DNA from: Diphasiastrum complanatum
Lineage: Eukaryota > Streptophyta > Lycopodiopsida > Lycopodiales > Lycopodiaceae
Length of the DNA: 64,000 bases
Assembly: GCA_029204225.1 (NCBI GenBank)
Contig: CM055097.1
Coordinates: 31,448,802-31,512,801, forward strand
Direction of reading: 5' to 3'
The position numbers were made by a program, and so were the translations under genes. Shown here one piece after another: positions 47,256-60,083 of the stretch (positions are counted from its first letter, which is position 1; every line of letters starts with the position of its first letter). The notes beneath the pieces were generated by a model. The model did not search any database. It was not told the origin of the DNA and saw only the letters and a list, made by a program, of their open reading frames with translations.

Positions 47256-47931
47256 GCCCAGAATTGTGGCATGGGTTAAGTCAAGGACTCCGGTTTTGTA
47301 ACAATAGGCAACACATTGATGGCTTGAGCCTCTTGCCTTGCATTAATCATAACCTAGAGAGTTGAAAGAAGGATGTTTGAAATGTTGTTCATAAGAGATG
47401 TCCAAAAGATGTTCAGAAGACTCAATATCAGGATCTCGAGACGGTTCGTCAAGATCCTCCTCTACACTAGTCTCAAGGACCTCTTCAAGAACCTTCTCAA
47501 GGTCTTTGTCAGAGATCTCTTCAATGTCCCCCTTAAATTCTTCATCAATATCTCCCTTGATTAATATTCCAAGATCAACAGTATTAGATTCACTCTAGTC
47601 AATGAAAAATTTCCCTTCCACATGTCACCTTTCAATAGGCGACCAACCGTAACCAAAGCATGCGTCAAATGAGGTCCCACGTCAAAGCTAAAATCGGAAT
47701 TAGGATCTAACTCAACCCAGAATACTTACTTTAAATTAGGGGTTGGAATCCTCTTCAAATCTTGAGAAGATTTCGGTGGTTTGTCTACATAATCAGATTG
47801 GTTAGACATCAACACAGTTCACCATCAGGAGAACTAATACCATATTATAGTTCAATTTGGTAGGATAAATATGACATCCGTTGAAATGACAAGAATTCAG
47901 AAGGATGCAATGCCCTCCCGGCAGACGCACC
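47256..47931 (-). mobile_element. LTR-retroelement leader and gag start
   Basis: On the minus strand the LTR end TTCCAACA (47932) is followed by TCGGTGCGTCTGCCGGGAGG, which resembles the tRNA primer-binding region of Tat/Athila gypsy elements. A gag-like start MSNQSDYVDKPPKSSQDL follows near 47810, then in another frame an acidic segment rich in Glu and Asp (EEISDKDLEKVLEEVLETS) near 47520-47450. Coding capacity is broken. Confidence 0.5.
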
Positions 47932-49600
<1,669 letters not shown>

Positions 49601-51445
49601 ACCTTTACAAAATCCAATGTCCTCATCAGATGTCAGAATAATACAAATATGTCTTCCAATAAGGTTAAAAACATTTATACTACTTGGCACAGTACTCGAT
49701 TTATTGGCCACTTTATTAACATGGTAGCTAGCACACCACAAACTAGACGCTCAACTCTTTACATTGAAACTATGTATAACTTGAAAAGATTACTTTGTCT
49801 GGGAAAAGTGTAGATTTCATATTGCTTACGTAAAACCCGAGAACCTTATTAACTGGTGATAGAGGCTTTGTTAAAGTGTTCAACCCTATAACTTCTAACT
49901 TTGACTTTGGAACTCCTTCGAGCTCCAGATTTGTCCTTGTCACGAGATGGTTGTGTAGGCTTAAGTGGCCCCCAAAAAAGATTCATGAAAGGTGAAAATT
50001 GAGCACAAGATTCTCAGTCCAGACCACTTCTCTCAACAATGGAAAATGAAGAAGTTACAAATCGCCCTATTGAGGCAATCACACCTTGGTTTGGGAGGCA
50101 GGTGCACTATCCAAGCCCAACTTGTAGGGTCCATTTAAGGTTTAAGTTCATTCAATTTGCTATATTATAGATTAAGATTTTGTTATTTCTTTTACTAATT
50201 ATATTGTGGTTTTCATGTAGGTTCATAGATGTGGAAGACAATACAAGAATGAGTACAAAATGGAGTACCAACAAGGGATCTAACTATTAATAAACTATAT
50301 TGATTATGTACTTATTAGTTTTTTATTTGATATACTTTGCAAAATAAATAAAGGGGTGAAGGCGCTCCACATCAAGTGATCGTGCCAGGGATGAAGGGGA
50401 GAATGAAGATGTGCATGATGGGTTGGAGAATGTACATGGCATAAAAATGGTTTCAAATGAAGAAAACGATTCGTGATAAATTCCTTTTTTTGAATGTTAT
50501 TAATTCATATTTTCTAATGTTAAAAGAAAGTGGGATTTTGTCAAAACCCCTTAAAAAAAAAACTTAAATCTTTTCTATCATACATAAAGCAGCTTACTTT
50601 TTATATTGCATGTCTATTACATTGTCTTGTTTTTAGCTTTGACGTAATAGTGGTGAGCTATTGTTATGATCTGCTAAAAGATTTTATGCCATTTTAAAGT
50701 GACTTTGACCATTAAAATGAATTATTTATGTATTTATTAATTCCTAAAATGTAATCTATCTTTTTATTTTTCACAGACTTGAATGCCATGTGTAGGGCAA
50801 AGCTTCTTGCGATTTATCAACCACCTTAATTTTCTCTCGTGCTATTATTAAAATGCTCATTACATTTTTTACAATTACATCGTTGTAATTTCTATAAGTC
50901 TTATTAATATCTCAATAATATTTCCTATTATGTAGTTGCAAGCTATTAGAAGATATAAAACAAATTAATAAATCAAATGAAAAAAAAAAATTTATTGTCA
51001 TGTATCTCATTCAATTTGTTCTTCTAGCTTTGGGGCCTCTCTTCTTTTCTTGATCAGCTATTGAACAACTATAATATAATTAATGTATCTATCTATCGAT
51101 TCAATAAATTCATTTATCTATTTATTCTTTATAATTCACTAGATTAGATGCAATTCAATAAAGAATCCATCATACAATGGATCCAATTTACGAATTGATT
51201 CATATAACAACCAATTAGTCACCATATCTCATTATATTTTTTTCTTTGAACCATCTCCTGTCTAGGCATCTATTCAATAGTTAATCTAATTTTCTATCCA
51301 TTCATTGAATCCACAAAAAAACCATTTATCCGTCTATTTTTTACATTAAATTCAATGAGTCCAAATAAATAACCATTCTAATAACAAGATTTATTTAACA
51401 ATGCATTAAATTTATACAATAATGCACATTAAAGAGCAAAATTAT

Positions 51446-51448
<3 letters not shown>

Positions 51449-51520
<72 letters not shown>
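51449..51520. repeat. (GA)36 microsatellite
   Basis: 72 uninterrupted bases of GA repeat. Confidence 0.95.
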
Positions 51521-51525
<5 letters not shown>

Positions 51526-52052
51526 TAATCTTCTCTCACCTCTTTTGTAAATTTTCAAAAGTGTCTAAATAAAAAAAGGTGGGAGTTCAAATCCTTTTGC
51601 TAGGTCATGCACATGCATTAAATGCTAGTTGGTCATCCAACTAACACTCTTGCACTTAACCTAGGTTGTTGGATGGGCACCTGGCATTTAGCGTTGTGTT
51701 TGCTTCATCCCTAGGCGAGCCCATAAAGGTTCCTCCCACTCCATCTAAGTAAGACATTTCTATGAAAAGCATGCTACAAGAATCAATATTGTATGCCTCC
51801 TCACTAAGGCATGTCAACGTATGGTTCCCCTACATCTCATAGTCTCCAACACAATAATATCCTTATGACACCCAATGATTTAAGCTTCCCATCGTTGGAT
51901 TATATCATAAAGACTCAAATTTTACGATGTCAATAGATAGTTACATCCATCATTCATAATAATTTGTAACATGGACCATTGTTTGTTGCTTATGTGCCAA
52001 GCAACCATTGGTTAATAAGAAATCATACAAAGAACTTCATTTCTCTATAATT

Positions 52053-52198
52053 ATGGTTTTGGCATGAGTTCTTTTATGGGAAAGGATCGGAAATGAAACG
52101 TAAAAACAAATTATCATTTGTGATGGTTTCAGCTTTGTGCATGAGTTGTTTATGGAAAAGGACCGGAAAATGAAACGTAAAGCAGATTATCATTTGTG
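52053..52198. repeat. Imperfect tandem duplication (70 and 76 bp)
   Basis: Copy 1 (52053-52122) and copy 2 (52123-52198) share ATGGTTT, GCATGAGTT, GGAAATGAAACGTAAA-like and TTATCATTTGTG in order. Confidence 0.8.
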
Positions 52199-52486
52199 AA
52201 AGCGACATGTGAGACAATACCAGTTTTTGAAGTCCGTACAAAATTTTAATAGAACGTCCATGCTAAACAGTTTGAGGCAGCGCATTACACCTCGTAGAAA
52301 GTCACAATCTATGCACCATAGAAATAGTTTCAAATGTTTTGTGAAATGCCAAAACAATACTTGATGCTTGCAAAAAGTATCTTTAGTGACCTTTACACTC
52401 GATTTACGAATTGTTTAATCATGGCTAAAGATAAGAGCATGCTCTTAAACATGATGACCTCAATTTCACTAAAAGATCAATATCCC

Positions 52487-52860
52487 ACACGTAATGCCTT
52501 GTGCTCAGGTGTCCTTTGTATTTTGGGACCACCTCCAGGAGCATAATGTCCATCCAATTTTCTCTCTTAGGAATCTGTCATTCTCTCTCCTCTCTCCGGT
52601 GGAATGCACATTCTCTCTCTGGTGGAATGCACGTTCTCTCTCCTCTCTCCGGTGGAATGTGCATGTGCTATGTGGCAGCCCGTCATTGGTTGTCCACATC
52701 CACATTCCACCACAAACGTAAAAAAATTTGCAAAAAAAAAAAATGGCAAAAATTCAAAAAAAAAAAAAAAATTGGTCCACGCGTACGGCCGTACTGTACG
52801 GCCAAAAAATGCTAAAAAAAAAAAAAAAAAAAACCCTTCACACAATGGCATTACGTAGGG
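52487..52860. mobile_element. MITE-like element with 15-bp inverted ends
   Basis: ACGTAATGCCTTGTG at 52489-52503 is inverted as CACAATGGCATTACGT at 52841-52856 (one extra base). Between them are a CTCTCTCCGGTGGAATG tandem repeat at 52580-52665, two long A runs and the palindromes GTACGGCCGTAC and GGCCGTAC-T-GTACGGCC near 52784-52802. No target duplication was found, so the superfamily is unknown. Confidence 0.6.
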
Positions 52861-52960
52861 GAAGGCCCGAAGCCCTTGGGCCTTCCTTGCTGGTCGGGGC
52901 CTGCCCTCGGGCAAAGGCCCTCCCAGCAAGGAATGCCCTCAGGCAGGGCCTTCCCCCAAA
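52857..52960. repeat. GC-rich palindrome cluster
   Basis: GGAAGGCCC at 52860-52868 pairs with GGGCCTTCC at 52878-52886 and again with the copy near 52946-52955. Between them CCTTGCTGG pairs with CCAGCAAGG. The whole is able to fold in more than one way. It directly follows the MITE-like right end. Confidence 0.75.
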
Positions 52961-54700
52961 GAATTTCCTAACCACCTCATCACTTATCTGGAGGCTTGTT
53001 GTTTGCAACCTTTGTCTTGTATTCTAACCTGGTTGCAAATACATTGCAATTTCCAATCTCTTTTCCATAAGAAGATCAATGAGTCCTTGCAACAGATCAT
53101 ATCATCATGGTTTTACTTTCTTTCTTTCTTTCTTTCTTTCTTTTCTTTTGATCGCTAATGGCTTCCATTTTGGGGAATTCAAATAGCTCTGATATGAGAA
53201 TGAGACAGGGAGAGAAAGACAGATGAAACAATGTGGTACTGTTATGTATGCAGGCGGAGGCCTTGACATGGCACGATTTATCGGAACAAGACCTGGCATT
53301 CATTCTCAGTTCCTCTAATCCTGCACAAATCCGCGGGTTTGTATGGGCTGTGTCTTGTGTGTTGGTTTCAATTTTGATAGCCATTTTGTTTGTGCGTGAA
53401 TGAGGTGCTAACTCTCCAAAAGCCCACATACATCCCAGGAATCTGCGTGAAGTTATGCAATTGATGGATGGCAGTGACGCATCCCAAATTTTGCTGGATC
53501 TACATTATGGCTCGCTTCTGTATCCACTCAGGGTTCAATGTTTTTCTAGTCTGTTAATGAAGCTAATAACAAAAGCAAATGAGCAATAGGTACGTGTCGA
53601 TTCTTTTTCAATACTATTGATCCTTAAGAGCAGGTAAGAACACTTTTTAATCTTATTCTGTACATCGTAAAGCAGCAACTTATTGGCATATAAAAATTCA
53701 TTTGGGTCAAGGACCAATCTAGAGCTTTCTGTTTTGGGTTTTTTTTTTTTGGGGGGGGGGGAGTTTGTGGGGTGGGTCAAGGCCTGGATCTTGGGCATTC
53801 TCCCGTGGGAAAAGGCCCGTATTTCTCTGAGTAATCCTAAGAGTGACTTTTTTTCTTAATGCTAGGGTTTTTTGGGATAGACGTTTCTACAAAATGAAAC
53901 TTTCTGCCAGAATTTTCAAGTGGGCAGCCAGTGATTGGCAATCAGCACTGGCTGTCCACACGAGATTCCTGCCTGAAGGTTTATTTCTAAGTCTCAATCC
54001 CTCATTGGCTGTTGAGATGAGACCTTTGGTAGAAGGTTTACTCTTTGGCAAGCACAGGTAGATTTTGCTATTTAAGGTGGCTGCAGAATAGAAGGGAAAA
54101 CAATTTGCTCGGCATTTCGGAGCACTCCTTTCAACCGCAGTACTGCTTAGGTGCAAGATTAATTTTTACTTTATTTTATATTGAGACGTGCCTGAAAGTA
54201 GGAACAATAGAAAGAGTGGGCATTGTGAGTGGTGCATGCCTGGACTTGAGGCCACAGATCACATTAGACAAGATGCTTCTTTCGCAATACAGCTCATCGG
54301 TATTCTGTGTTTGAAATTCCTCTTTCCACTGCATGTCATTTTCAAAAGAGTTCAACAATTTTGTGGAAGGACTACAAAACAATGTGGAGCTTAAACCTTA
54401 AATTATTAAAGTCACATTTATAGCATTGAGCATTGAAATCACCGAGCTTTGTCATCTAGGATCCAGTAGTTAGGAGATAGGACGCAATTATGGCATGCAT
54501 GGATGCACCAACAATTTCTATGGAGGAAAATCCTTGGTGAATTGACATTGGGACAAAGTCACATATCACTTGCAAAAGGGAGTATTTTTCTTCATTCACA
54601 TCATATTTAAGTTCTAAGGAATCCATTCTTGTTTCAATTGGTGTTGAATGTGATTCATGGAATAGGAACCATTCCTATTTGGCTTGACTCAAAGGAAGAA
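52961..54700. other. Gene-free stretch
   Basis: Contains a (CTTT)n run at about 53108-53143 and the T12G11 junction at 53739-53761. No gene recognised. Confidence 0.4.
53739..53761. repeat. T12-G11 homopolymer junction
   Basis: Same design as the tract at 7576-7603. Confidence 0.9.
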
Positions 54701-54719
54701 AGCAAAGCTTGAATATGTA

Positions 54720-55505
54720 TTAGAGTGTAGTTGACAAAGGACGTAGTGTCGAGTTTGATTGCAATGTTTTCCTTATCATCAAAGGAGGGAAAGTCATTGC
54801 AAAAGGAATTAGAGATGGTAGTCTCTTCAAGCTTAATATTTGTGTGAGAACTAATCTCATGTTGGAAGTGAAGGAAGCCAAGGGAGAGCTCATTTCTCAA
54901 GAGGAAAGGATAAAGCACTCAAATCTCAATTCCATGGATGATGACTCTAATGTTCACATCAAGAATGATATTTCTTATGTGATTGAAAATGTTGCAAATG
55001 GTGGTGATGTCAAAGAGACATCAAGGATCAAGGAGGAGCACCGAGAAGATGATCTTGAGGAGCCATCTCAAGGTTCAAGTGTGCCAAGGATTGAGGAGTT
55101 ATGACTCCAAGAAGAATCTCAAGAGAGCCTATGTGGCTCACATTTCAAGAAAAAGAGGAGCACATTTCAAGTGGTATACATCTCATGCTTGCTTTTCTTA
55201 TGTCGTTTGATGAATCAATTTGCTTTAGTGAGACTCTTGCATCTCAAAGTTGGAGTAAAGCCATACTAGTTGAGTATGATGTCTCTCTTGAGAACATAGT
55301 TGATGTTCTTAATGGTTTGAAATTGATTTTAGATCAATTAAAAAGCAAATGGTTACTTCATCAAATGCATGCTCTTGAGTCTAGCAAGAGCAAGAGTGAT
55401 TTGTTTACTCATAGTGTAAATTTTTTTCTTTTTTCATGTATTGAGGCAAATTGTAAATTCTTTATGAGAGTAAGTGAATCATCCTCTAAGGACACTTATC
55501 TCTAA
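54720..55505 (+). mobile_element. Ty1/copia remnant (protease end, then RT start)
   Basis: The reading VEFDCNVFLIIKGGKVIAKG then IRDGSLFKLNI is the copia protease to gag-pre-integrase border. After an acidic connector, DESICFSETLASQSWSKAI and VEYDVSLENIVDVL resemble the start of copia RT (EP..F.EA...W..AM..EY..L..N). The integrase between them is missing. Frame breaks present. Confidence 0.5.
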
Positions 55506-55892
55506 AATGAAGTATTTAGCCTCATTAGTATGAACGAGGATATTCGATACATGCCCTGCAGGGTCAGCGACTCTTTGATCTGCCATGCACAACTTGTAGC
55601 ATGGGAGACCTAATTGGGTGAAATCCCATGACTTTGCTAGTGACAAAGCCATAATGTTTACACCTGATCCACTATCTAAGATAGCGGATACTGCTAGATA
55701 GTCCTTATAGAGCAGAGGTAAAGTGATGCTATTCGCCTTAGCAACACTGATATTCATTAGATTCATAGAAATATGAGGTATTTCTGTAATATCCTCTGAT
55801 TTTCGCTGTTCATCGTACATCAGGCAGTTGAAAACTTCTATGAATATAGCCCTTAAGGCCGTGAAAGATTTGATGGCACTATGGAAGGGCAT
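55479..55892 (-). mobile_element. Ty3/gypsy aspartic protease fragment
   Basis: The reading SVAKANSITLPLLYKDYL, AILDSGSGVNIMALSLAKSW and CYKLCMADQRVADPAGHV is a retropepsin-like protease; DSGSGVN holds the catalytic Asp-Ser-Gly. The open frame is 137 codons long and is preceded on the same strand by gag. Confidence 0.75.
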
Positions 55893-56113
55893 GGTGATCT
55901 GAACTTGCAGGAGTTCAAATTAAAACTTCTAGTCCTTGTAGGGGTTGCTCTTGCGTGAGGATTGGAGCAGATAACGAATGTTTTGTTTTCACTTCTTCTT
56001 GCAATAACTCTTCTCGGATTTCATGATATCGCCTTGTTCCACTAGTAGATCTGGATTATCTCTGGGAATTGTGGAAGTTGTCAAGGAACTTCCCCTATGG
56101 TCAACAGGGTTAT

Positions 56114-56326
56114 CTAAGTTGGTGTGCTGTTGTTGAGCTTTGTGTTGCGCTTGAGTGATGACTCTAACCGGTTCTGAACATACATGATCCTATTTGGTTG
56201 TTTTGGACAATCTTTAAAACTGTGTTTTCCAACACAATTAGGGCATTCGGCATGGTATTGGGATTTTACTTTACAATCAACCATAAAGTGGCCTGTTTTG
56301 TCACAGATGAAACATCTGTTGCTCAT
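56114..56326 (-). mobile_element. Gypsy gag zinc-knuckle segment
   Basis: CFICDKTGHFMVDC is a perfect CX2CX4HX4C knuckle. CPNCVGKHSFKDC is a second, one residue short in the middle. These are the nucleic-acid-binding motifs of gag, just upstream of the protease on the minus strand. Confidence 0.8.
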
Positions 56327-57290
56327 AGGCCCTTGGGCAATCGCGTAGCAATCTTGAATGGTTAGCAGTTTTGAATTGTCTAGATGGTATGTATGCTCAT
56401 CTCCTGGGCATGAACATGAGGTTTCTTCTTGATAAGGCGCGTAACTTCCAATTTGGTAAGTGTGTTCGGCAGGGTATGAATCATCAGATGAGTTATCAAC
56501 AAAATGAGTCTGAACTGGTGATTTGTTGGGTCGATTTTGTTGATTTCCTCCTTCGGGTGGTCTCCTAGGAGGTGGACCTAAGAGCGCTAGTTGAGGTAGG
56601 TATTGCGAAGTGTTTTGCCTAGGTAGCTCTTGAATTTGAACTGGTGGATTGTTTCGTTGATGATATTGATTCGGTGGAGGTCAGAAAACAAAAGGTTGTC
56701 TAGAAGGTTGGTAGTGTCTTCTTATGTGTTCTCGGTGGTTGTACCTTGGGTTATAGTAGCAATAAAATGATGTATGACCCATAACATCACAAATGAACAG
56801 GTCGATATGATGGTATGGGGGACATTCATTACCAGTATGCACACCCTTGCAATGAGGGCACCAGGTGTTCTCTCATCTATGATGTACCTGTCGAGTTTGT
56901 AGCTGATTAGGCATAGAACTTTGAATAGACTTCAAGGTATTTTGAAACTCTTGGGTGAGTTTCACCATTTGCAGTTGGTGTTGTTGGTTAAGCAACTCCA
57001 TTTGGGATTTCCAAAGCTGATCGTGAGTATCCTCGGTCGACTTTGATTCGTGGAAAACTCGATGTGCTCTTCACTAGAATCCTCAACATCGGATCCTTCG
57101 TCTTCTTCTCTGATGGCATCAGACATGGTTGTCTTTAAGGTCGTATATTCATCACTAGATCTCGGCTTATGTCTAATCCATCTGGGGAGTTTGACTAAGA
57201 ACCATGATGCGCATGTTTTCAGTAGGCTGCTCTTGTACTTGACTCTTGAAACATTTGAAGCATTCAATGTGGATGTCAAAAGTCGGAAAA
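56327..57290 (-). mobile_element. Gypsy gag N-terminal remnant
   Basis: At about 57130-57050 the minus strand reads MSDAIREEDEGSDVEDSSEE, an acidic start typical for gag of this type. The rest down to the knuckles is broken, with Gln/Tyr/Pro-rich text near 56760-56450. Together with the knuckles and protease this is one minus-strand gypsy gag-protease unit. Confidence 0.55.
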
Positions 57291-57299
57291 ATCCGATAC

Positions 57300-57411
57300 T
57301 GGATTTTTCGATTTTTTGAAAAACTTGAGCCTTCCATTTCTAAGTTTTGTAAAGTTTTCAGGATGCTCATTAATAAATGGATTTGAGGCTAAGCATTGAA
57401 TTTCAACACTC
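57300..57411 (-). mobile_element. Copia 3' LTR start (truncated)
   Basis: The LTR begins TGTTGAAATTCAATGC after the purine tract. It is cut short by, or merges into, the minus-strand gypsy gag region at about 57290. Confidence 0.5.
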
Positions 57412-58640
57412 CCCCTTAATGTGGATCCTGATAAGCTTTGATCTTCATATTTAACATATCATTGAATCTGAGCTAGTGCTCTTTTGCCAGAGCCGTTGTG
57501 AAGTAATCTGCTGCCATTAGATTTGTTCTGCTAGGTGGATTTTTGTACTCCGTGACAACAATTGGCTGGAACTTTATCAGGCCTTTTGAACTCTAGTGCT
57601 AACTTGCATTTTAGATCCTTCATCAGATTCAGATTGATACTAAATAGTAGAGTATCATCTACATAAAGAGTGGAGTTGATTACAAAATCTGTTACAGACT
57701 TGAAATGAAAATTTGAGTCTGATGAGTTTGGATAGAAACCATTCTCGTTTAATAATGCAGATTTGGTGTCCATTGTTGTTTCGCACTAGTCAGCATCAGT
57801 AATTGACTTTGCCTCAAATGTTGTATTTGATTCCTGCACAAAGTAGCAGGCTGGATCATCCATAAACCGGGATGGAGGCTGTCTGGGTCAATTTGTTCTT
57901 CTTGGTTAAACTTCGACCCTCTGATGTGATTCGATTTGTTGAGATTCTGACTCATTTTCTGAATCAATATCGATTTTCTGATTTTTGACTCTTGGGTTGG
58001 ATTTTGTTGTAGCTTTCTCTTTGTGGTCGAAAAATTGGTCTTCCAAAAAAATGACATTTCTACTTGTGAATGCTTGCTGATTGTCCAGGTTGTAGAGCTT
58101 GTATGCCTTCTAATATGGAGAGTAGCCAATAAAAATTGATCTGCTGCCGTTCGACCCTTGAATCGGATTTTGACTGGTCAACCCTGGGGTTATATTTTGA
58201 CTATTCGATCTTTGGGTCAGATTTTTCTCTTGATCAGCAGAGATCTAATTGAAAGCTTTGCATCCAAACACTCTAGTATTGGTGAGTGATGGCTTCAATC
58301 CTGTCCACACCTGATAAGGCGTCTTGCCATTCGGGGCCTTGTTGATGGATTGATTTTGTAAGTAGGCTGCTGTGGTAACAGCTTCTACCCAGATTTTTTT
58401 GTTTGGAAGAGAGGCATGGGCCAGCATGCTCTTGGCACTTGCAATGAGTGTATGATTCTTCCTTTGAGCTACACCATTGGACTGAGGTGAGTAGCTGGTT
58501 GTATGTTGTAGTTGTATTCTGTTGGCCTTGCAATAGACTTTGAACTCAGTGGAGATAAATACTCCCCCTCCATCAGAGCGTAGAGCTTTGATTCTATTAG
58601 AAGTAATTCTAGTTCGTACGGTGGCTGGATCTACTCACGG
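57412..58640 (-). mobile_element. Ty1/copia integrase joined to RT by internal deletion
   Basis: Minus strand: ALRSDGGGVFISTEF (integrase Asp), QHTTSYSPQSNGVAQRKNHTL, WVEAVTTAAYLQNQ and PYQVWTGLKPSL...FGCKAFN. The connector with SRNVIFLEDQFFDHKEK follows, then FVINSTLYVDDTLLFS (RT active box). The N-terminal two-thirds of RT are missing. A purine tract AAGGGGGAG near 57412 is followed by TGTTGAAATTCAATGC, the start of the 3' LTR. Confidence 0.8.
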
Positions 58641-59440
58641 ATGTAGTATAGTATAGAAGGGTTTGTCCACTTTCTAAGATCTACATGAAGCTTACCATGA
58701 AAATGAAAAGTGCGAACAAAAGAGAAATGAGAGCACCAAGGCTTCCCATCTGGTGCTCGAAAAAACAAGTAAGGTTCGGCTAAGGCTTACGCAACTAGCC
58801 AATACCTACTAAGAAATAAACTTTGCTAAGGCAGTACCCAACTAGCAAAGGTGACTAATTTAATTTCTACTTAACACCCAAAGGGTAATAGAAATAAGAT
58901 TGCGGGTAATACTAAGCATAGAACAAATAGACAGCATGCCACAATATAAAAAACCGATGAAAAGGAGGCAAGAGGAGGCCCAAACACCTTCCCTCAAGCT
59001 ACGCACCTTCCCAAAGGGAACACAAATGAAATAGAGTGATAATTCTCCAAAATAGAGAGCAAGATAGCTTAATCTCAAAAGTGTTATTTACAAGGGAAAT
59101 GCCTCTCTTCTTATAGCAAGAAGGGCCTTCCATAAGCATCCACTAGCTTATGGGATTAGTTTCTAAACTAGCCATTCTAAGGCTTCTAAACTTCTAACTT
59201 AGAACTTTAGAACTTTAGGATTTTTAACTCTAGACTTACGATAGCTTAAGATAACTTAGAATCTTTCTAAGCTTAAGTTTTCTTAAGGCTAAGTTGTAAG
59301 TCTAAGTTTAAGTTGTTTTATTTATTTAAGCTTTTACCCATGGACTTACAAAACACATGCCATGGTAGAAGTTTATTGGCAAACACTCATACGTGGGCTT
59401 ACAATACACATGCCACGGAGTTTTATTTCTGTTCTTATAT
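58641..59440. mobile_element. Insertion splitting copia integrase
   Basis: Copia integrase runs minus-strand from about 59720 to 59450 and resumes at 58625. The 0.8 kb between has no coding text and contains many TTAGAACTT/CTTAAG-like short repeats and two ACATGCCA(C/T)GG copies near 59355 and 59408. It may be a solo LTR or a non-autonomous element. Confidence 0.45.
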
Positions 59441-59720
59441 TTTTCATTGTGTTTGCACAATTGCTAACAGATTCTTCTCTGGATCGAATTTTCTGCTGAT
59501 GCTTTGAACTGCTTAAAGAATAAAGGTATTGGAATTTTCCTTCAGAAATAAGTTGCAATCCTCCGAGAGAGGTCATCAATAAAAGTCAATAAGTAGATAG
59601 CTCCCCCTGTGGAAACAATATGCATAAGGCCACAAATGTCCATGTGTACAAGATCTAGCAAATTTCTAGAAATATGGACTGTATCGAAAATTGTAGGACT
59701 TATTACAAGGCTTCATTTGG
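59441..59720 (-). mobile_element. Ty1/copia integrase N-terminal part
   Basis: Minus strand LLDLVHMDICGLMHIVSTGG then IYLLTFIDDLSRRIATYF, and FKQFKASAENS. HMDICG has the first catalytic Asp. Same element as 57412-58640, separated by the insertion. Confidence 0.75.
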
Positions 59721-60083
59721 GCCTTACAACCATTATTACAACTCCCGCCATTTACAAATATAGCGTGGTTGTTTAAGCTTCTAATTAGCCGCACCTATTA
59801 AGCTAATCCTATTGTAATTTGCACCATGGTTACATTTTAGCAAAGGTTATTGTTGTGCACATGGGCTAATTACACATGATGGGACATGACACAATCATGT
59901 TGAAAACTTCAGTTTTGCGGCTTCCATTTTCATTTTTGAATCTTTAGCTTCACAATATGTTGCATCCACATGGCCAATGGGAGAGTCATGACCATATTTA
60001 AGAATACATTTTTTGAAATTGTAGCTTTGTATTTAGCATATATATTGCATTTGAACTTCTTTTTTGAGAAATGAAATCTCTTC

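Larger units (their letters stand above)
49601..52480. other. AT-rich gene-free region
   Basis: No gene was recognised. It contains a (GA)36 tract, an ATCTATC-like degenerate tract at 51060-51440 and a 70-76-bp tandem duplication at 52053-52198. Confidence 0.45.

Noticed and set aside
47373-47598. Plus-strand Arg/Ser-rich open frames
   Set aside because: They are antisense to the acidic gag-like segment of the minus-strand retroelement.
52580-52665. CRISPR-like repeats
   Set aside because: The CTCTCTCCGGTGGAATG units are adjacent without spacers; this is a minisatellite.
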